Shown here piece by piece: positions 15,506 to 24,884 of a DNA stretch of 64,000 nt; positions within the stretch are counted from its first letter, which is position 1; every line of letters starts with the position of its first letter. The notes beneath the pieces were generated by a model. It was not told the DNA's origin and ran no database searches. It was given only the letters and a program-made list of their open reading frames with translations. Source of the DNA: Planctomycetota bacterium (lineage in GTDB: Bacteria > Planctomycetota > OFTM77); contig JAJDCO010000128.1 in assembly GCA_029260795.1 (NCBI GenBank), positions 124,001 to 188,000 of the forward strand. Reading direction: 5' to 3'. The translations under genes were made by a program, and so were the position numbers.

Positions 15506-17113
15506 ATGCTTCCAATCTCGCCCGCAACCCAGCACCTCGTCGAAGAGCTGTACGCCGCGGCGGACCACGGCACACGCGAGGCCGAGCTCTTCACGCTGCT
15601 GAGCGCCATTGCGCGTGCCGGCGACCCCGGCGCGATCCCGGCGCTCGTTCCGTTGTTGATGGGCGAAGCCGGACGGCTCGAGTCCGCCGTCGCACGCACT
15701 CTCGATCGACTTCTTCGGCAGGTCACGCCCCGACTCTGGTCTCGACTCGACCGGGCACTGCGACAGATCTCCGCCCGGAGTCGAGGAGGCCAAGGCTGGA
15801 ATCGGCTCGGAACCGACCTGGCCTGGATCGATCGTCACCCCGTACGACGCGTCTCCTTGCTCGGCTTGGCGAGCGGCCACCCGAACGGATTCTTGCGAGC
15901 GGTCGCGCTGCAGCGGCTGGCCGAGGACCCCGATCCCCGCGGCCTCCCGTTCCTGTTGCTCCGCCTCAACGATTGGGTCCCTTCCGTTCGAGAGCTGGCG
16001 CGACGAGCATTGGACGCCCGATTGACGCCCGATCGATTCGTGGACTTCCTCGCCTTGCTTCCCTTGATCGAGCGGCTCGAGTCCAGCAACCGGGATCACG
16101 GAGACTGGCTGGCTCGCTTCCACCGGTACCTGGAAGCTTCGGCCGATCCCGATGCGATCGCGATCGGTCGCTTCGCCCAGGACGCTCTGGTGCGCCGAAC
16201 GAGCACCACGCTGGCTCTGGCACGCACCGATCGTCCGTTGCCGATCCTCCTGCGGGCCGCCGCCGATCCCGATGCCCGCCTCCAGACGTGGGCGGTTCGC
16301 CAAGCGGATCACCTCGAGGCCGGCACGCGCCTGGCCTTCGCTCGCGCCGCCGTCACGAGTCGCTTCCCGGCGGTACGGTACCGAGCGCTCGCCCTCCTGG
16401 CCGAGCGCTATCCCGAGCAAGCAATCGAGGATCTGCTCCGGTCCCTCACGGATCCGGTCGCTCGAATTCGCGCGCTGGCCCGGTTTCATCTCGACCGCGT
16501 CGCCCCCCGAGACATCGCGCGCTTCTATCGAGACCGTCTCTCCGAGAACCAGCGAGCTCCGATGATCGGAGTCGTGGCCGGCCTCGGGGAGACCGGGCGC
16601 CCCGCGGACGCCGACCGTCTACGACCCCTCTTGAAGAGCCCGCGGGCGCGAGTGCGCGCCGCGGCCGTCCGAGCCATCGCGACCCTCGCCCCGAAGAGGT
16701 GCCGAGTGGCGCTCCTGGCGCGTCTCGATGACGAGTCCCGCGTCGTCTCACGAGCGGTCTGGCAGGTCGCTCGCCGGTACCGGACGCTCTTTCCACCCGA
16801 CGCGGTCTGGCGACGCTTCCGAGAGTCCCGCGTCCGCCACGTCCGAAGCCATGCGCTGAGAATCCTGTCCCTGCGAGACCGGTGGACCAGCCTCCAATAC
16901 CTCTTGCCGACCGCCCCCGACAGCGATCTCGTGATCGCCCGCGAGGCGCGCGATCTCATCGCCCGTTGGTGCGCCGAGTACAACCGCTCCGCCATCGTGC
17001 CGACCGCCGAGCAGCTCGGAGTGCTGAAGGAGCGTCTGGCGAAGTTCGAGTGGGCGCTCCCGCCGCCGCTCGTTCAGACGATTCGGTTCAGCCTCGAGTC
17101 CTGGCCGAGTTGA
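15506..17113 (+). CDS. HEAT-repeat protein
   Basis: The 535-residue Arg-rich protein consists almost entirely of helical HEAT-type repeats, for example DPGAIPALVPLL, NGFLRAVALQRLAEDPD, DPDARLQTWAVRQAD, DPVARIRALARFHLD and SPRARVRAAAVRAIA. There is no signal peptide or membrane helix, so a cytosolic scaffold or protein-binding role is likely. It is divergent from the symporter gene and followed by the S41 gene after about 165 bp. The specific partner is unknown. Confidence 0.82.
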   Translation: MLPISPATQHLVEELYAAADHGTREAELFTLLSAIARAGDPGAIPALVPLLMGEAGRLESAVARTLDRLLRQVTPRLWSRLDRALRQISARSRGGQGWNRLGTDLAWIDRHPVRRVSLLGLASGHPNGFLRAVALQRLAEDPDPRGLPFLLLRLNDWVPSVRELARRALDARLTPDRFVDFLALLPLIERLESSNRDHGDWLARFHRYLEASADPDAIAIGRFAQDALVRRTSTTLALARTDRPLPILLRAAADPDARLQTWAVRQADHLEAGTRLAFARAAVTSRFPAVRYRALALLAERYPEQAIEDLLRSLTDPVARIRALARFHLDRVAPRDIARFYRDRLSENQRAPMIGVVAGLGETGRPADADRLRPLLKSPRARVRAAAVRAIATLAPKRCRVALLARLDDESRVVSRAVWQVARRYRTLFPPDAVWRRFRESRVRHVRSHALRILSLRDRWTSLQYLLPTAPDSDLVIAREARDLIARWCAEYNRSAIVPTAEQLGVLKERLAKFEWALPPPLVQTIRFSLESWPS

Positions 17114-17278
17114 GGCAGCGGGCAGCGGGCAGCGGGCTCCCGACTCCCGACAAGATCCGGATTATGCGATGCTCTTCGGGGCCGGATTGCGTTCAGAAAG
17201 CCGGAGTCCCGTCGAGTGTAGAGCCCCCGTCCCACCGCGATCGCTCTCCCATCGGCACGCAGAAAGAGGATGTCTTCT

Positions 17279-18688
17279 ATGCCCGACCAGCACCGCCGTT
17301 TCCCTGACGTGCCCTCCCGTGTCATTCTGTTCGCCCTTCTCTTGATGGGGCTCGCCAGCCCGGCCTCCGCCCAGTACAGCGACGCCGATCGAGATCTCGA
17401 TCTCCAGTCGTTCGACCAGGTTTGGTCGACGATCAACGCGAAGCACTGGGACCTCGAGGGCGTCGACTGGGAAGGGGCCCGCGAAGAGCTCCGACCCAAG
17501 ATCGAGTCCGCGAGCTCGCGGAGGGAGTCCCGTCGGATCCTGTCGCAACTCCTGGAGCGGCTGGGTCAGTCTCACTTCGGGATCATTCCCAGCTCGGCCG
17601 CCGCGCTGCTCGAGAAACCGAAAGAGGACGACCCGAAGGACCCAGCCCTCTCCGAAGCGAAGGAGCGGCTCAGGTCGGTGGCGAAGTCAGAGAAAGCGGT
17701 CATCGGCGGCGCGGGCGTCTCGGGCCTCACGGTGCGGGACGTGAACGGTGCCGCTCTCGTCACACACGTGATGAAGGGCACGCCGGCGGAAGAGCGGGGG
17801 ATTCGCCCGGGCTGGGAGATCTTGCGGATCGGATCGGACGACGTCCGAGAGCGCATCGCTCGCCTGCGCGAGAGCCTGCCTCAAAACACCATGATGGGCT
17901 TGATCATCAACGCAACGATCGCGGCGCGACTCAATCGTTCGGCCGGCCGAACGATTGAGGTGACCTTTCGGACGGGCGCGAACGACGAGAAGACGCTCTC
18001 GTTCGAGACGGTGCCCCATCCGGAGAAGCCGGTGCGCTTCGGCAACATGCCGGAGATGCGCGTGCTGTTCGAATCGAAGCAACTCGAGGACGGTGTCGGG
18101 TATGTGCGCATCACGTCGTTCTTCGACGTCGTCTACCTCGTCACCCACTTCCGCCGCGCGATCGAAGAGTTCGAAGACGCTCCGGGCCTCGTCATCGATC
18201 TGCGCGGCAACCCCGGCGGCATCGGGGCCTTGGCGATGTCCTTGGCCGGATTCCTGGTCGAGGAGTCGGAAGACGACGAGGAGATGCGTCTGGGCACGAT
18301 GATCACCCGCAGTAGCGAGGTCCATTTCGGAATCAACCCGCGCGACATCCAGTTCACAGGGCCGTTGGCCCTGCTGGTCGACGAGGACTCCGCCTCCACG
18401 ACCGAGATCTTCGCGGGCGGCATGCAGGACCTGGGTCGAGCCCGTGTCTTCGGTGTAACGACCGCCGGTGCTGCCCTGCCCTCGACGTTTCTCACGCTCG
18501 CCAATGGGGATCAGCTCCAGTACGCGATCGCGAACTACATCTCGGTCAGCGGCAAGGCCCTCGAGGCCGACGGCGTGACACCCGACGAGGTGGTCGTTCC
18601 GACTCGCGAGCGCCTCTTGGCCGAGGGCGATCCCATCTTGTCCGCCGCACTTCGTTGGATCGAAGAGCAGGACGCCAACTCCAAGTAG
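17279..18688 (+). CDS. S41-family C-terminal-processing peptidase-like protein lacking the usual lysine
   Basis: Start at ATG 17279, because the AAAGAGGA ribosome site (17263-17270) overlaps the earlier in-frame ATG at 17270. The 469-residue product has a signal peptide ending PASAQ. An N-terminal helical domain is followed by a PDZ domain (about 140-205, GTPAEERGIRPGWEILRIG) and the S41 core (DLRGNPGG). The nucleophile Ser373 is kept (EDSASTTEIFAGG). The position 25 residues later, normally the general-base lysine, is Ala398 (TTAGAALP). It may be inactive or use a non-Lys mechanism as in other TAG-type S41 members. It is periplasmic. The LolA-like gene follows 57 bp downstream. Confidence 0.85.
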   Translation: MPDQHRRFPDVPSRVILFALLLMGLASPASAQYSDADRDLDLQSFDQVWSTINAKHWDLEGVDWEGAREELRPKIESASSRRESRRILSQLLERLGQSHFGIIPSSAAALLEKPKEDDPKDPALSEAKERLRSVAKSEKAVIGGAGVSGLTVRDVNGAALVTHVMKGTPAEERGIRPGWEILRIGSDDVRERIARLRESLPQNTMMGLIINATIAARLNRSAGRTIEVTFRTGANDEKTLSFETVPHPEKPVRFGNMPEMRVLFESKQLEDGVGYVRITSFFDVVYLVTHFRRAIEEFEDAPGLVIDLRGNPGGIGALAMSLAGFLVEESEDDEEMRLGTMITRSSEVHFGINPRDIQFTGPLALLVDEDSASTTEIFAGGMQDLGRARVFGVTTAGAALPSTFLTLANGDQLQYAIANYISVSGKALEADGVTPDEVVVPTRERLLAEGDPILSAALRWIEEQDANSK

Positions 18689-18745
18689 TCGTGACACCTC
18701 TCCAGGCGTGTCACCTTCTCCCACAGAATCCAAAGGGGTAACCCC

Positions 18746-19600
18746 ATGAATCATCGGATCCGGCTCTCGTTCGGACGCCTCCTCACTCTGCTTGCACTCG
18801 TCGGCATCGCGGCTCCGTTCGCGACAGCACAGGTCGGCACGAAGACCACGGCGGATCAGGTCATCACGAAGTTCATCGAAGCGACCGGTGGCGAGAAGGC
18901 CTACGCGAGCGTCAAGAAGAACATCGTCATGAAGGGCGAGATCGAGATCGGCGGCATCGGCGTGAAGGGTCCTCTGGTCGACTACTCCGCGCGTCCCGAT
19001 CTGCACAAGAGCGTCGTCGATCTCGAGGGGCTCGGCCAGACCGTCAGCGGCTCGGGCGGCGGGATCGCGTGGGAATCGAGCCTCATGGGTGGTAACCGCC
19101 TGATGGAAGGTGCCGAGCTGACCAAGACGCTCCGCGATGGGCGATTCCAGATGATCCTGCATTGGAAGGAGTTGTTCGCGAAGGGCGAGGTGGACGGCTC
19201 CGAGAAGATCGTCATCAAGATGGAGGGCGACAAGAAGGCCCAAGAGCGCGACTGCTGGAAGGTCGTTCTGACGCCAAAGAAAGGCGAGGGCGAGCCGGAG
19301 GTCATGTACTTCGACAAGGAGTCGAATCTGATGATCCGACAGACCTCGGTCTACGACTCGGCGATGGGTAAGCTCGACATCCAGACTGACATGACCCATT
19401 ACAAGAAGATGGGCAACATCCTCTTCGCCGACCGCATCACTCAAATGGTCGCCGGACAGGAGATCCTGGTCCAGATGACCTCCATCGAGACCGATGTCGA
19501 TCTCCCCGAGGACACGTTCGATCCGCCGGCCTCGATCCAGAAGCTGATCGAGAAAGCCAAGGCGAAGGCGGATGCCAAGGGCAAGAACGACGGCCGCTGA
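18746..19600 (+). CDS. Exported LolA/LolB-like protein (outer-membrane lipoprotein-sorting type fold)
   Basis: The 284-residue protein has a signal peptide (cleavage near ATAQ, residues 25-28). Its beta-rich body begins with a helix typical of the family (ADQVITKFIEATGGEKAYASV), followed by strands such as KMEGDKKAQERDCWKVVLTP, MYFDKESNLMIRQ and FPDRI-like FADRITQMV. This resembles the half-barrel fold of LolA-like and related proteins that bind acyl chains. The C-terminus is a Lys/Ala-rich helix. It follows the S41 gene and ends at a strong terminator, so the two probably form an operon. The ligand is unknown. Confidence 0.75.
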   Translation: MNHRIRLSFGRLLTLLALVGIAAPFATAQVGTKTTADQVITKFIEATGGEKAYASVKKNIVMKGEIEIGGIGVKGPLVDYSARPDLHKSVVDLEGLGQTVSGSGGGIAWESSLMGGNRLMEGAELTKTLRDGRFQMILHWKELFAKGEVDGSEKIVIKMEGDKKAQERDCWKVVLTPKKGEGEPEVMYFDKESNLMIRQTSVYDSAMGKLDIQTDMTHYKKMGNILFADRITQMVAGQEILVQMTSIETDVDLPEDTFDPPASIQKLIEKAKAKADAKGKNDGR

Positions 19601-19621
19601 CGTCCCGACGATCCTGCATCG

Positions 19622-19660
19622 AAGGCCTCGTCGCTTCTGCGACGGGGCCTTGTCGTTTCC
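19622..19660 (+). terminator. Rho-independent terminator after the LolA-like gene
   Basis: A 13-bp stem with a single G-U pair is formed by 19622-19634 and 19639-19651 with a TTCT loop, followed by TGTCGTTT. It lies 22 nt after the stop codon. Confidence 0.85.
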
Positions 19661-19668
19661 GAGCGATC

Positions 19669-20871
19669 TCAGCGCGCCAAGAGGCGTCGCAGCTCCTCGA
19701 TCGGGATCGCTTCGCCGACGTGGCCGCCGCGGCCCTTGACCTCGGTCGCCATGGTCAACGAGTTGTAGACGGCCTCCTCGACCGCCTCGACCGTCGCCAG
19801 AAAGATCGGATTGAGAGCCGGATCGTCGAGGACCTCGATCTGGCGACGAAAGTCCGGTGCTTCTCCTTGGCGGCGAGTCGCGAAGGCGATCACGAAGTCG
19901 CCAGAGCCATGGCTCATGAAGGAACCGGTCCTCGCCAACCCGAGCAAAGCCCGTCGCGCGATACGCTCCAGCTGACGAGGGACGACCGGAGCATCGGTCG
20001 CCACGACGATCATGCAGGAGCCCTCTTCCTCGTCCTCCCGAGGCCGACGTCGACCGTCCTCCGCGGCCTGCCCGGAGCGAGTCCGCTGCCGTGCCGTTTC
20101 AATGGCCGACCGAAAGGCGTAGCGCCCCAGCGCCTCTCCGACCCGCACTCCGTTGATCGACAAGACGCCGCCGAAGTTGGATTGTACGAGGACACCGACG
20201 GTGAAGCCTCCCAACGGTGTCGGAAGCTTGCGCGAGGAGGTGCCGATCCCGCCCTTCCAACCGAAGGCCATCGTACCGGTGCCCGCACCGACCGAGCCCT
20301 CGGGGACCGGGCCCGTCGCAGCGTTCTCGATCGCCGACCAGACGTCGAGCGTTTTCACGTGCTGCCCACGGATGTCGTTCAAGAAGAAGTCGTTGGTCTC
20401 ACCAACGACAGCATTGACCGACTTCACGTTCTCGTTGCCGGGTTGCTTGAGTGTCCACGCAACGACGGCATCGATGGCGGTCCCCACCGAGAGCGTGTTG
20501 GTCAAGACGATCGGCGTCTCGAGCTCGCCGAGCTCTCGAACCTGAAGGAACCCGGCGGCCTTTCCGAAGCCGTTGCCGACGACCACCGCGGCCGGGACCC
20601 TCTCTTGGAAGAGGTTGCCTCCGTGCGGCACGATCGCCGTGACACCCGTTCGCACATTGCCGTCGCGCACGAGCGTCTGGTGGCCGACCCGGACCCCGGC
20701 CACGTCGGTGATCGCGTTTTGAGTCCCGGGAGGGAGCACTCCGGGAGTGACACCGAGCTCACGAATTCGTGCTCGCTGCTCCGTCGCCTCTTGGGCGCCC
20801 GCGGCGCCCGACCAGAGCACCCAGACCAACAGCACGGAGACCGCGCCGAGCCAACCTGTCTCCGTGAGCAT
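19669..20871 (-). CDS. P1-family (DmpA/BapA-type) N-terminal-nucleophile aminopeptidase, exported
   Basis: The 400-residue precursor has a signal peptide ending GAAGAQ. Family blocks are clear: DVAGVRVGHQTL, TAIVPHGGNLF, VVVGNGFGKAAG, LTNTLSVGTA and FGWKGGIGTSSR. The autoprocessing site is Gly284-Ser285 in EEEGSCMIVVATDAP; Ser285 would become the N-terminal nucleophile of the beta chain. DmpA-like enzymes remove N-terminal D-, L- or beta-amino acids from small peptides. An Arg/Glu-rich stretch just before the cleavage site (about 268-283) is longer than in typical members. It is periplasmic, fitting the peptide-scavenging theme of the window. Confidence 0.93.
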   Translation of the reverse strand: MLTETGWLGAVSVLLVWVLWSGAAGAQEATEQRARIRELGVTPGVLPPGTQNAITDVAGVRVGHQTLVRDGNVRTGVTAIVPHGGNLFQERVPAAVVVGNGFGKAAGFLQVRELGELETPIVLTNTLSVGTAIDAVVAWTLKQPGNENVKSVNAVVGETNDFFLNDIRGQHVKTLDVWSAIENAATGPVPEGSVGAGTGTMAFGWKGGIGTSSRKLPTPLGGFTVGVLVQSNFGGVLSINGVRVGEALGRYAFRSAIETARQRTRSGQAAEDGRRRPREDEEEGSCMIVVATDAPVVPRQLERIARRALLGLARTGSFMSHGSGDFVIAFATRRQGEAPDFRRQIEVLDDPALNPIFLATVEAVEEAVYNSLTMATEVKGRGGHVGEAIPIEELRRLLAR

Positions 20872-20908
20872 CGGTTCTCTGTCTTTCTGGGGCTGCGCCC
20901 GGCAATCG

Positions 20909-22753
20909 CTATCGAAAGAGATGGGCCCGGATTTGGGCCGAACGGCCTTGTTGCCCTTGGGCGAGCCAGACGACGCCGACGAGGCCCGAGGGGTTCATGT
21001 CGAGAACGATCCGATTCGATTGTCCGGCGAGAGCCTGCTCGCCCCGCCAACCTCCATTGGAGGCGAATCGACTCGCCCAGGGCTCCCAGACGTTTCCGGA
21101 TCGACGTTGCCACAGTGCGACGGCGTTGCCGCGCGCATCCACGCGGATTCGAACGTCACGTGTATCCGAGTTTTGATGCTCGAGAGCCTGAATCCGACCC
21201 CAACCCGACTCGGGATCACGGCGAACCGCACACACGTCGTCCCACCCTTGCCGACTGACGAGCTGGAAGATGACCACGGCTCCACCCGCACCATCGAGTC
21301 CGAAACGCGGTGAGTGCAGGGCGTGGTCCGCCTCTTCGGCCGCGACCCGGATCTCGCCCCATCCCGTGGACCTGTGAAAGCGGCGCTCGAGGATACGCCC
21401 CAGCGGCTTGGGAGGCGCCTGCAGGCTCTGCCACACGACAGTGACGGTGCCGTCTGGCTCGACGGCGAGACGCGGTCGGCTCGAATCCGTCTCGGGCTGA
21501 TCGAAGCTCTGGGCATCGCGCCAACCGGTTAGCGGTACCCACCGGGTCCACCAGATCGATTGAAGCTCCCCATCGCTCTGCGACCACATCACGGTGACGT
21601 GGCCCCGCGCGTCGACGGCAAAGTCTGGGATGCTGGGTGGCTCGGTACCGACATCGAGTCGGCGAGCGGGTTGCCATCCGTTGGCCACCGATTGAACGGC
21701 GCCCCAAAGGTCGATCTCCTCTCCCACCCCCTCCGTCCAAAGCGCAACGGCGACGCCGGAGTCCGAGCTCGTGATCACGGGTCCACGTGAGATCTCTTGG
21801 GACGAGCGGATCACGGCGAGCTCACCCCAACCAGCGTCCGAATCGAAGGTACGTACCTGGATCTCCTGCCGCTCGTTCTCGGGATTGCTCGTCACCCAGG
21901 CGGCCCGAGTGCGACCATCAGAGCTCGCGGTCAGGGTCGGGTTGTTCGGATCGCCCTCTCCGCTGGCGTCGATCGCCTGGGCGGTCGTCCAGCCCTCACC
22001 CGGCTCATACTGGCTGGCGGAGATCGTCTGGGTGCCGTCTGAGTCGTGACGCACCCAGACTGCGCGAGCGGAGCCACCGGGCGTCACGACGAGAGCGGGA
22101 CGGGAGGAGCTGCCATCGACGGGAAGCTCGAGCGGCAAGGGGTCACCCCAGGGGCCTTTGGGCTCGAGATGACGCACGAAGATGGCCGATTGATCCCCAT
22201 CGAAGCCGTTCCAAATCGCAATCGCGCCGCCGTACGCGTCGAAGGCGATCGTCGGTCGGGCATTCAGCTCGACCGCAGGATCGACGGACTCGTCACCTTC
22301 GAAGATGCCGTCGCGGGTCTGAAAGCTCCAAACGACCTCAGTGGCGAGGCGGTTGCCTGTCGTATCGCGAAGGTCTCGACCGAGATCGACCGTGTACTCG
22401 GCCATCACACCGAGGGGAAAGTCCGGCTGAAAGATGACGTCCGTTCCCGTCGGGCTGGGGACATCTCGAAAGCGGAACGTCCCGGGAACAGGGCCTGCGA
22501 CGCTTCGAACCTTGAAGCTGTCCGTCGTGACCGAGGTCGGCTCGATGGGTCGATCGAAGCGGACCCGAACGTTGACCCTGAGGCCAACTTCCCGTGCCGA
22601 TCGCTCCGGAGAGATGCTGACGACCTTGGGTGCCACCTCGTTCGGAACGCTCTCGCTTTCGCTGAAGAGGAAGTAGCGGCTCTTCCGGCGACACGATCCC
22701 GTGAGCAGGACGGTGAGGATGAGCAAGGCACAGACAACGTATGAGCGCTCCAT
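20909..22753 (-). CDS. Large lipoprotein with Ig-like (Big_5-type) domain and repeated beta units
   Basis: Start at ATG 22753 after GAAGGAGG; the 614-residue product has the lipobox LLTGSC. An N-terminal bacterial Ig-like domain (VSISPERSAREVGLRVNVRV, then FRFRDVP and the typical Y-T-V-DLGRDLRD end) is followed by about seven repeats of roughly 55-60 residues, each with a pattern like GGAIAIWNGFDGD, SARAVWVRHDSDG and GNAVALWQRRSG. The repeats predict a beta-propeller displayed outside the inner membrane. It resembles surface or periplasmic recognition proteins. No catalytic motif was seen. Confidence 0.82.
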   Translation of the reverse strand: MERSYVVCALLILTVLLTGSCRRKSRYFLFSESESVPNEVAPKVVSISPERSAREVGLRVNVRVRFDRPIEPTSVTTDSFKVRSVAGPVPGTFRFRDVPSPTGTDVIFQPDFPLGVMAEYTVDLGRDLRDTTGNRLATEVVWSFQTRDGIFEGDESVDPAVELNARPTIAFDAYGGAIAIWNGFDGDQSAIFVRHLEPKGPWGDPLPLELPVDGSSSRPALVVTPGGSARAVWVRHDSDGTQTISASQYEPGEGWTTAQAIDASGEGDPNNPTLTASSDGRTRAAWVTSNPENERQEIQVRTFDSDAGWGELAVIRSSQEISRGPVITSSDSGVAVALWTEGVGEEIDLWGAVQSVANGWQPARRLDVGTEPPSIPDFAVDARGHVTVMWSQSDGELQSIWWTRWVPLTGWRDAQSFDQPETDSSRPRLAVEPDGTVTVVWQSLQAPPKPLGRILERRFHRSTGWGEIRVAAEEADHALHSPRFGLDGAGGAVVIFQLVSRQGWDDVCAVRRDPESGWGRIQALEHQNSDTRDVRIRVDARGNAVALWQRRSGNVWEPWASRFASNGGWRGEQALAGQSNRIVLDMNPSGLVGVVWLAQGQQGRSAQIRAHLFR

Positions 22754-23251
22754 AGATCGCCTCCTTCGGATCGCGATCGGCACCGGTAGGCCGGGCGGAC
22801 GAAAGGCACTGCCCCCTTTTCAGGACACCTCATATATGCCTGAAAACGCGGTGCTTCGAACAGACTGGCGCCGGAATATTTCTCTGGTCACCCACCGGCG
22901 AGCGACCGAATGAGGGTCTGCGTGACCGCCGACCGACCCAACCAAACCAGCGATCTTGGTGTAAGCCGAGTCGAATTGCAGTCCGGAGAACGCGGTCGAG
23001 AGCAGCGGGCTCACGAGCCGAGTCGCGCGTCGGCAAGGCGATCGAGCTTCGAATTGAAACGCGGTGGCGATTGTGTCCGGAGAAGCCAACGCTAGAATCG
23101 GTTGGCTCGCTGATTGCGATCCGCGCCGAGCTTGCGATCCCATTCGCCGCTGCGTGTCCTTCGAGCCGGCTCGCTGCTCGCCTCCCGATCGTCTCGGGGA
23201 CGAGCAGAGCTCGAGAGCCGCGGCCGCTACCGAAGAGGATGATCCCGTACC
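22754..23251. other. Divergent intergenic region, 498 bp
   Basis: This separates two divergently transcribed lipoprotein genes. It contains a promoter candidate for the plus-strand gene at 23071-23098 and the GAAGGAGG ribosome site for the minus-strand gene. No credible coding frame was found. Confidence 0.5.
23071..23098 (+). promoter_or_regulatory. Promoter candidate for the lipoprotein gene cluster
   Basis: TTGTGT (23071-23076), a 16-nt spacer and TAGAAT (23093-23098) lie about 150 nt before the first lipoprotein gene. This implies a long 5' leader. Confidence 0.4.
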
Positions 23252-24682
23252 ATGGTCGCATCCAAGAACACCTTCGTCCTATTGATCGGCCTCGCCGCTC
23301 TGTGGGGATGCTCAGGTCCCGAAAGAGCCCCCCACCAACCCATCACCGGCGTGGATCGCCCCTACGATCCGCCACCCGAGTCGCGTGGGAGCGGCTCCTC
23401 GACCGAAGATGTCGATGACGACGACGGCTCACCGCCGGCCGTCCGCTCGAACACACCCGAACCGGAGCCCGTCGACGAGCCGAGGCGCTCGAAGCACTTC
23501 TTGGGCTCCTTCATCGACGAGGTCGCCTTGGCGGCCCTCGACGCACCCGGCAATATCGCCATCTTCCCGGCCATGGCTCGTGACGAGGTCACGAGCCGCA
23601 CCACCGTGAACGGTCTCGGCGACCACCTCGCCGAGACCACGGCCACGGAGCTGGAGCTCGCCGGCGTCTCCGGCATCGTTCATGGGAGCCAACTCATCAA
23701 CGACATCCTGGCGACCAACCGGGGTCTCGACTCATGGCGGGCTCTGAACGACGTGTATTGGATCGCGGAGCGAATCGGCGCCCGCTACGCGATCTTCGGT
23801 ACGGCGAATCGTCAGACCTTCGACCGCCTCGCCCGGGACGAAGCGCTCGAGATCGTCTGGCGCTGCATTCGAGTCGACGACCGGCATGTGGTCGCGACGT
23901 ATCGCCGGGAGCTGAAGGGCGACCTTTCCCGCGAGCTGTACCGCTACACCAAGACCGAGACGAGCTGGCGCATCGGTGAGGACGCCGAGCCCTTTCAGCC
24001 CAGCCTGGATGCCGAGCTGCGCATCGCGATGCGCGTCCTGGGCCAGCGCATCGCGTTCGAGCACGCTGCGAAGCTGAGCGGGAAGCGCACTCAGGTCGAC
24101 CCGATGGCGATCGCGGCCAATCGCGGCGAGCGCGCCGAGCTGCAGGCTTGGGCGGCCGCCTTCCAGCGAGCCTTCGATCAAGCCGAGCGTCGCGCCGACG
24201 ATGGGTCGGTGCTCAATCGCGACGCCGTGTGGAGCTCCGGCCCCGTGACGATTCAGGGCACTGAGCACGCCACCTTCCTGGCCGCGCTCGACGCCTTCGA
24301 GCAGAAGAACGCGGCCGCGGGTGCGTCGCGGACCGCTTCGCTGTCCAAGGATCTTTCCAGCCTGCTGGGAGCCTCGCTCCAAGGCCAGCTCGGAGATCGC
24401 ATCACGCTGGTCTCGGACGACAGCGAGCGTCAGCGGCTGTTGCAAGTCATTCGCAGCGACGCTGCCGCCGCACAGCAAGACGATGCCGTCGATCCTACGA
24501 CGATCGCGATGCTGAGTGCCGAAGGGGCCGAAGTCCTGATCACGAGCGCCTTGCGCCCGATCGCCGACAGCTACCGAATCGAGGTGGTCGTGACGGATCT
24601 GACGACGGGTTCGAAGTCGATCGAGGACTTCCCGATCGAGCCGCAGTTCTCCGCAGAGCTGCTCGCGCTGGCCGGGCGCTGA
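23252..24682 (+). CDS. Lipoprotein with CsgG/FlgO-like N-domain and LpoB-like C-domain
   Basis: The 476-residue product has the lipobox AALWGC. After a Pro/Asp-rich linker, residues about 90-230 resemble the nucleotide-binding-like fold of CsgG/FlgO/LpoB proteins (NIAIFPAMARDE, GARYAIFGTANRQTF). Residues about 330-476 form a second domain (LSSLLGASLQGQLGD, ERQRLLQVIRSDAAA, DLTTGSKSIEDF). That second domain is similar over its full length to the C-domain of the 530-aa gene at 27241, including a shared VTIQG lead-in. It is separated from lpoB-like 24885 by a terminator. A role as an envelope cofactor is inferred. Confidence 0.78.
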   Translation: MVASKNTFVLLIGLAALWGCSGPERAPHQPITGVDRPYDPPPESRGSGSSTEDVDDDDGSPPAVRSNTPEPEPVDEPRRSKHFLGSFIDEVALAALDAPGNIAIFPAMARDEVTSRTTVNGLGDHLAETTATELELAGVSGIVHGSQLINDILATNRGLDSWRALNDVYWIAERIGARYAIFGTANRQTFDRLARDEALEIVWRCIRVDDRHVVATYRRELKGDLSRELYRYTKTETSWRIGEDAEPFQPSLDAELRIAMRVLGQRIAFEHAAKLSGKRTQVDPMAIAANRGERAELQAWAAAFQRAFDQAERRADDGSVLNRDAVWSSGPVTIQGTEHATFLAALDAFEQKNAAAGASRTASLSKDLSSLLGASLQGQLGDRITLVSDDSERQRLLQVIRSDAAAAQQDDAVDPTTIAMLSAEGAEVLITSALRPIADSYRIEVVVTDLTTGSKSIEDFPIEPQFSAELLALAGR

Positions 24683-24725
24683 GTCGAGGCGCCGCGATCC
24701 TGGTCGGTCGCACGTTGAATCTCAG

Positions 24726-24764
24726 CGGGCCGGGTGAGAGACTCACTCGGCCCGTGGTCGTTTT
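24726..24764 (+). terminator. Rho-independent terminator after the first cluster lipoprotein
   Basis: A 13-bp stem with one G-U pair (24726-24738 with 24742-24754), a 3-nt loop, then TGGTCGTTTT. It could attenuate rather than fully stop transcription into the downstream lipoprotein genes. Confidence 0.75.
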
Positions 24765-24884
24765 GAACGGGCTCGGGAAAATGGCACCCGGCCCGCGGGA
24801 CAACTGACTCCCGCTTGCCGTCACCGCGTCGCATCGACCCTCGGTCGATCGACCGCTCTCAATGAGAATAAGGAAAGTGGACGA

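Noticed and set aside
13580-16489. 969-aa minus-strand frame through the symporter
   Set aside because: The extra 396 N-terminal residues run antisense to the HEAT gene and through the divergent promoter. The true start is ATG 15298.
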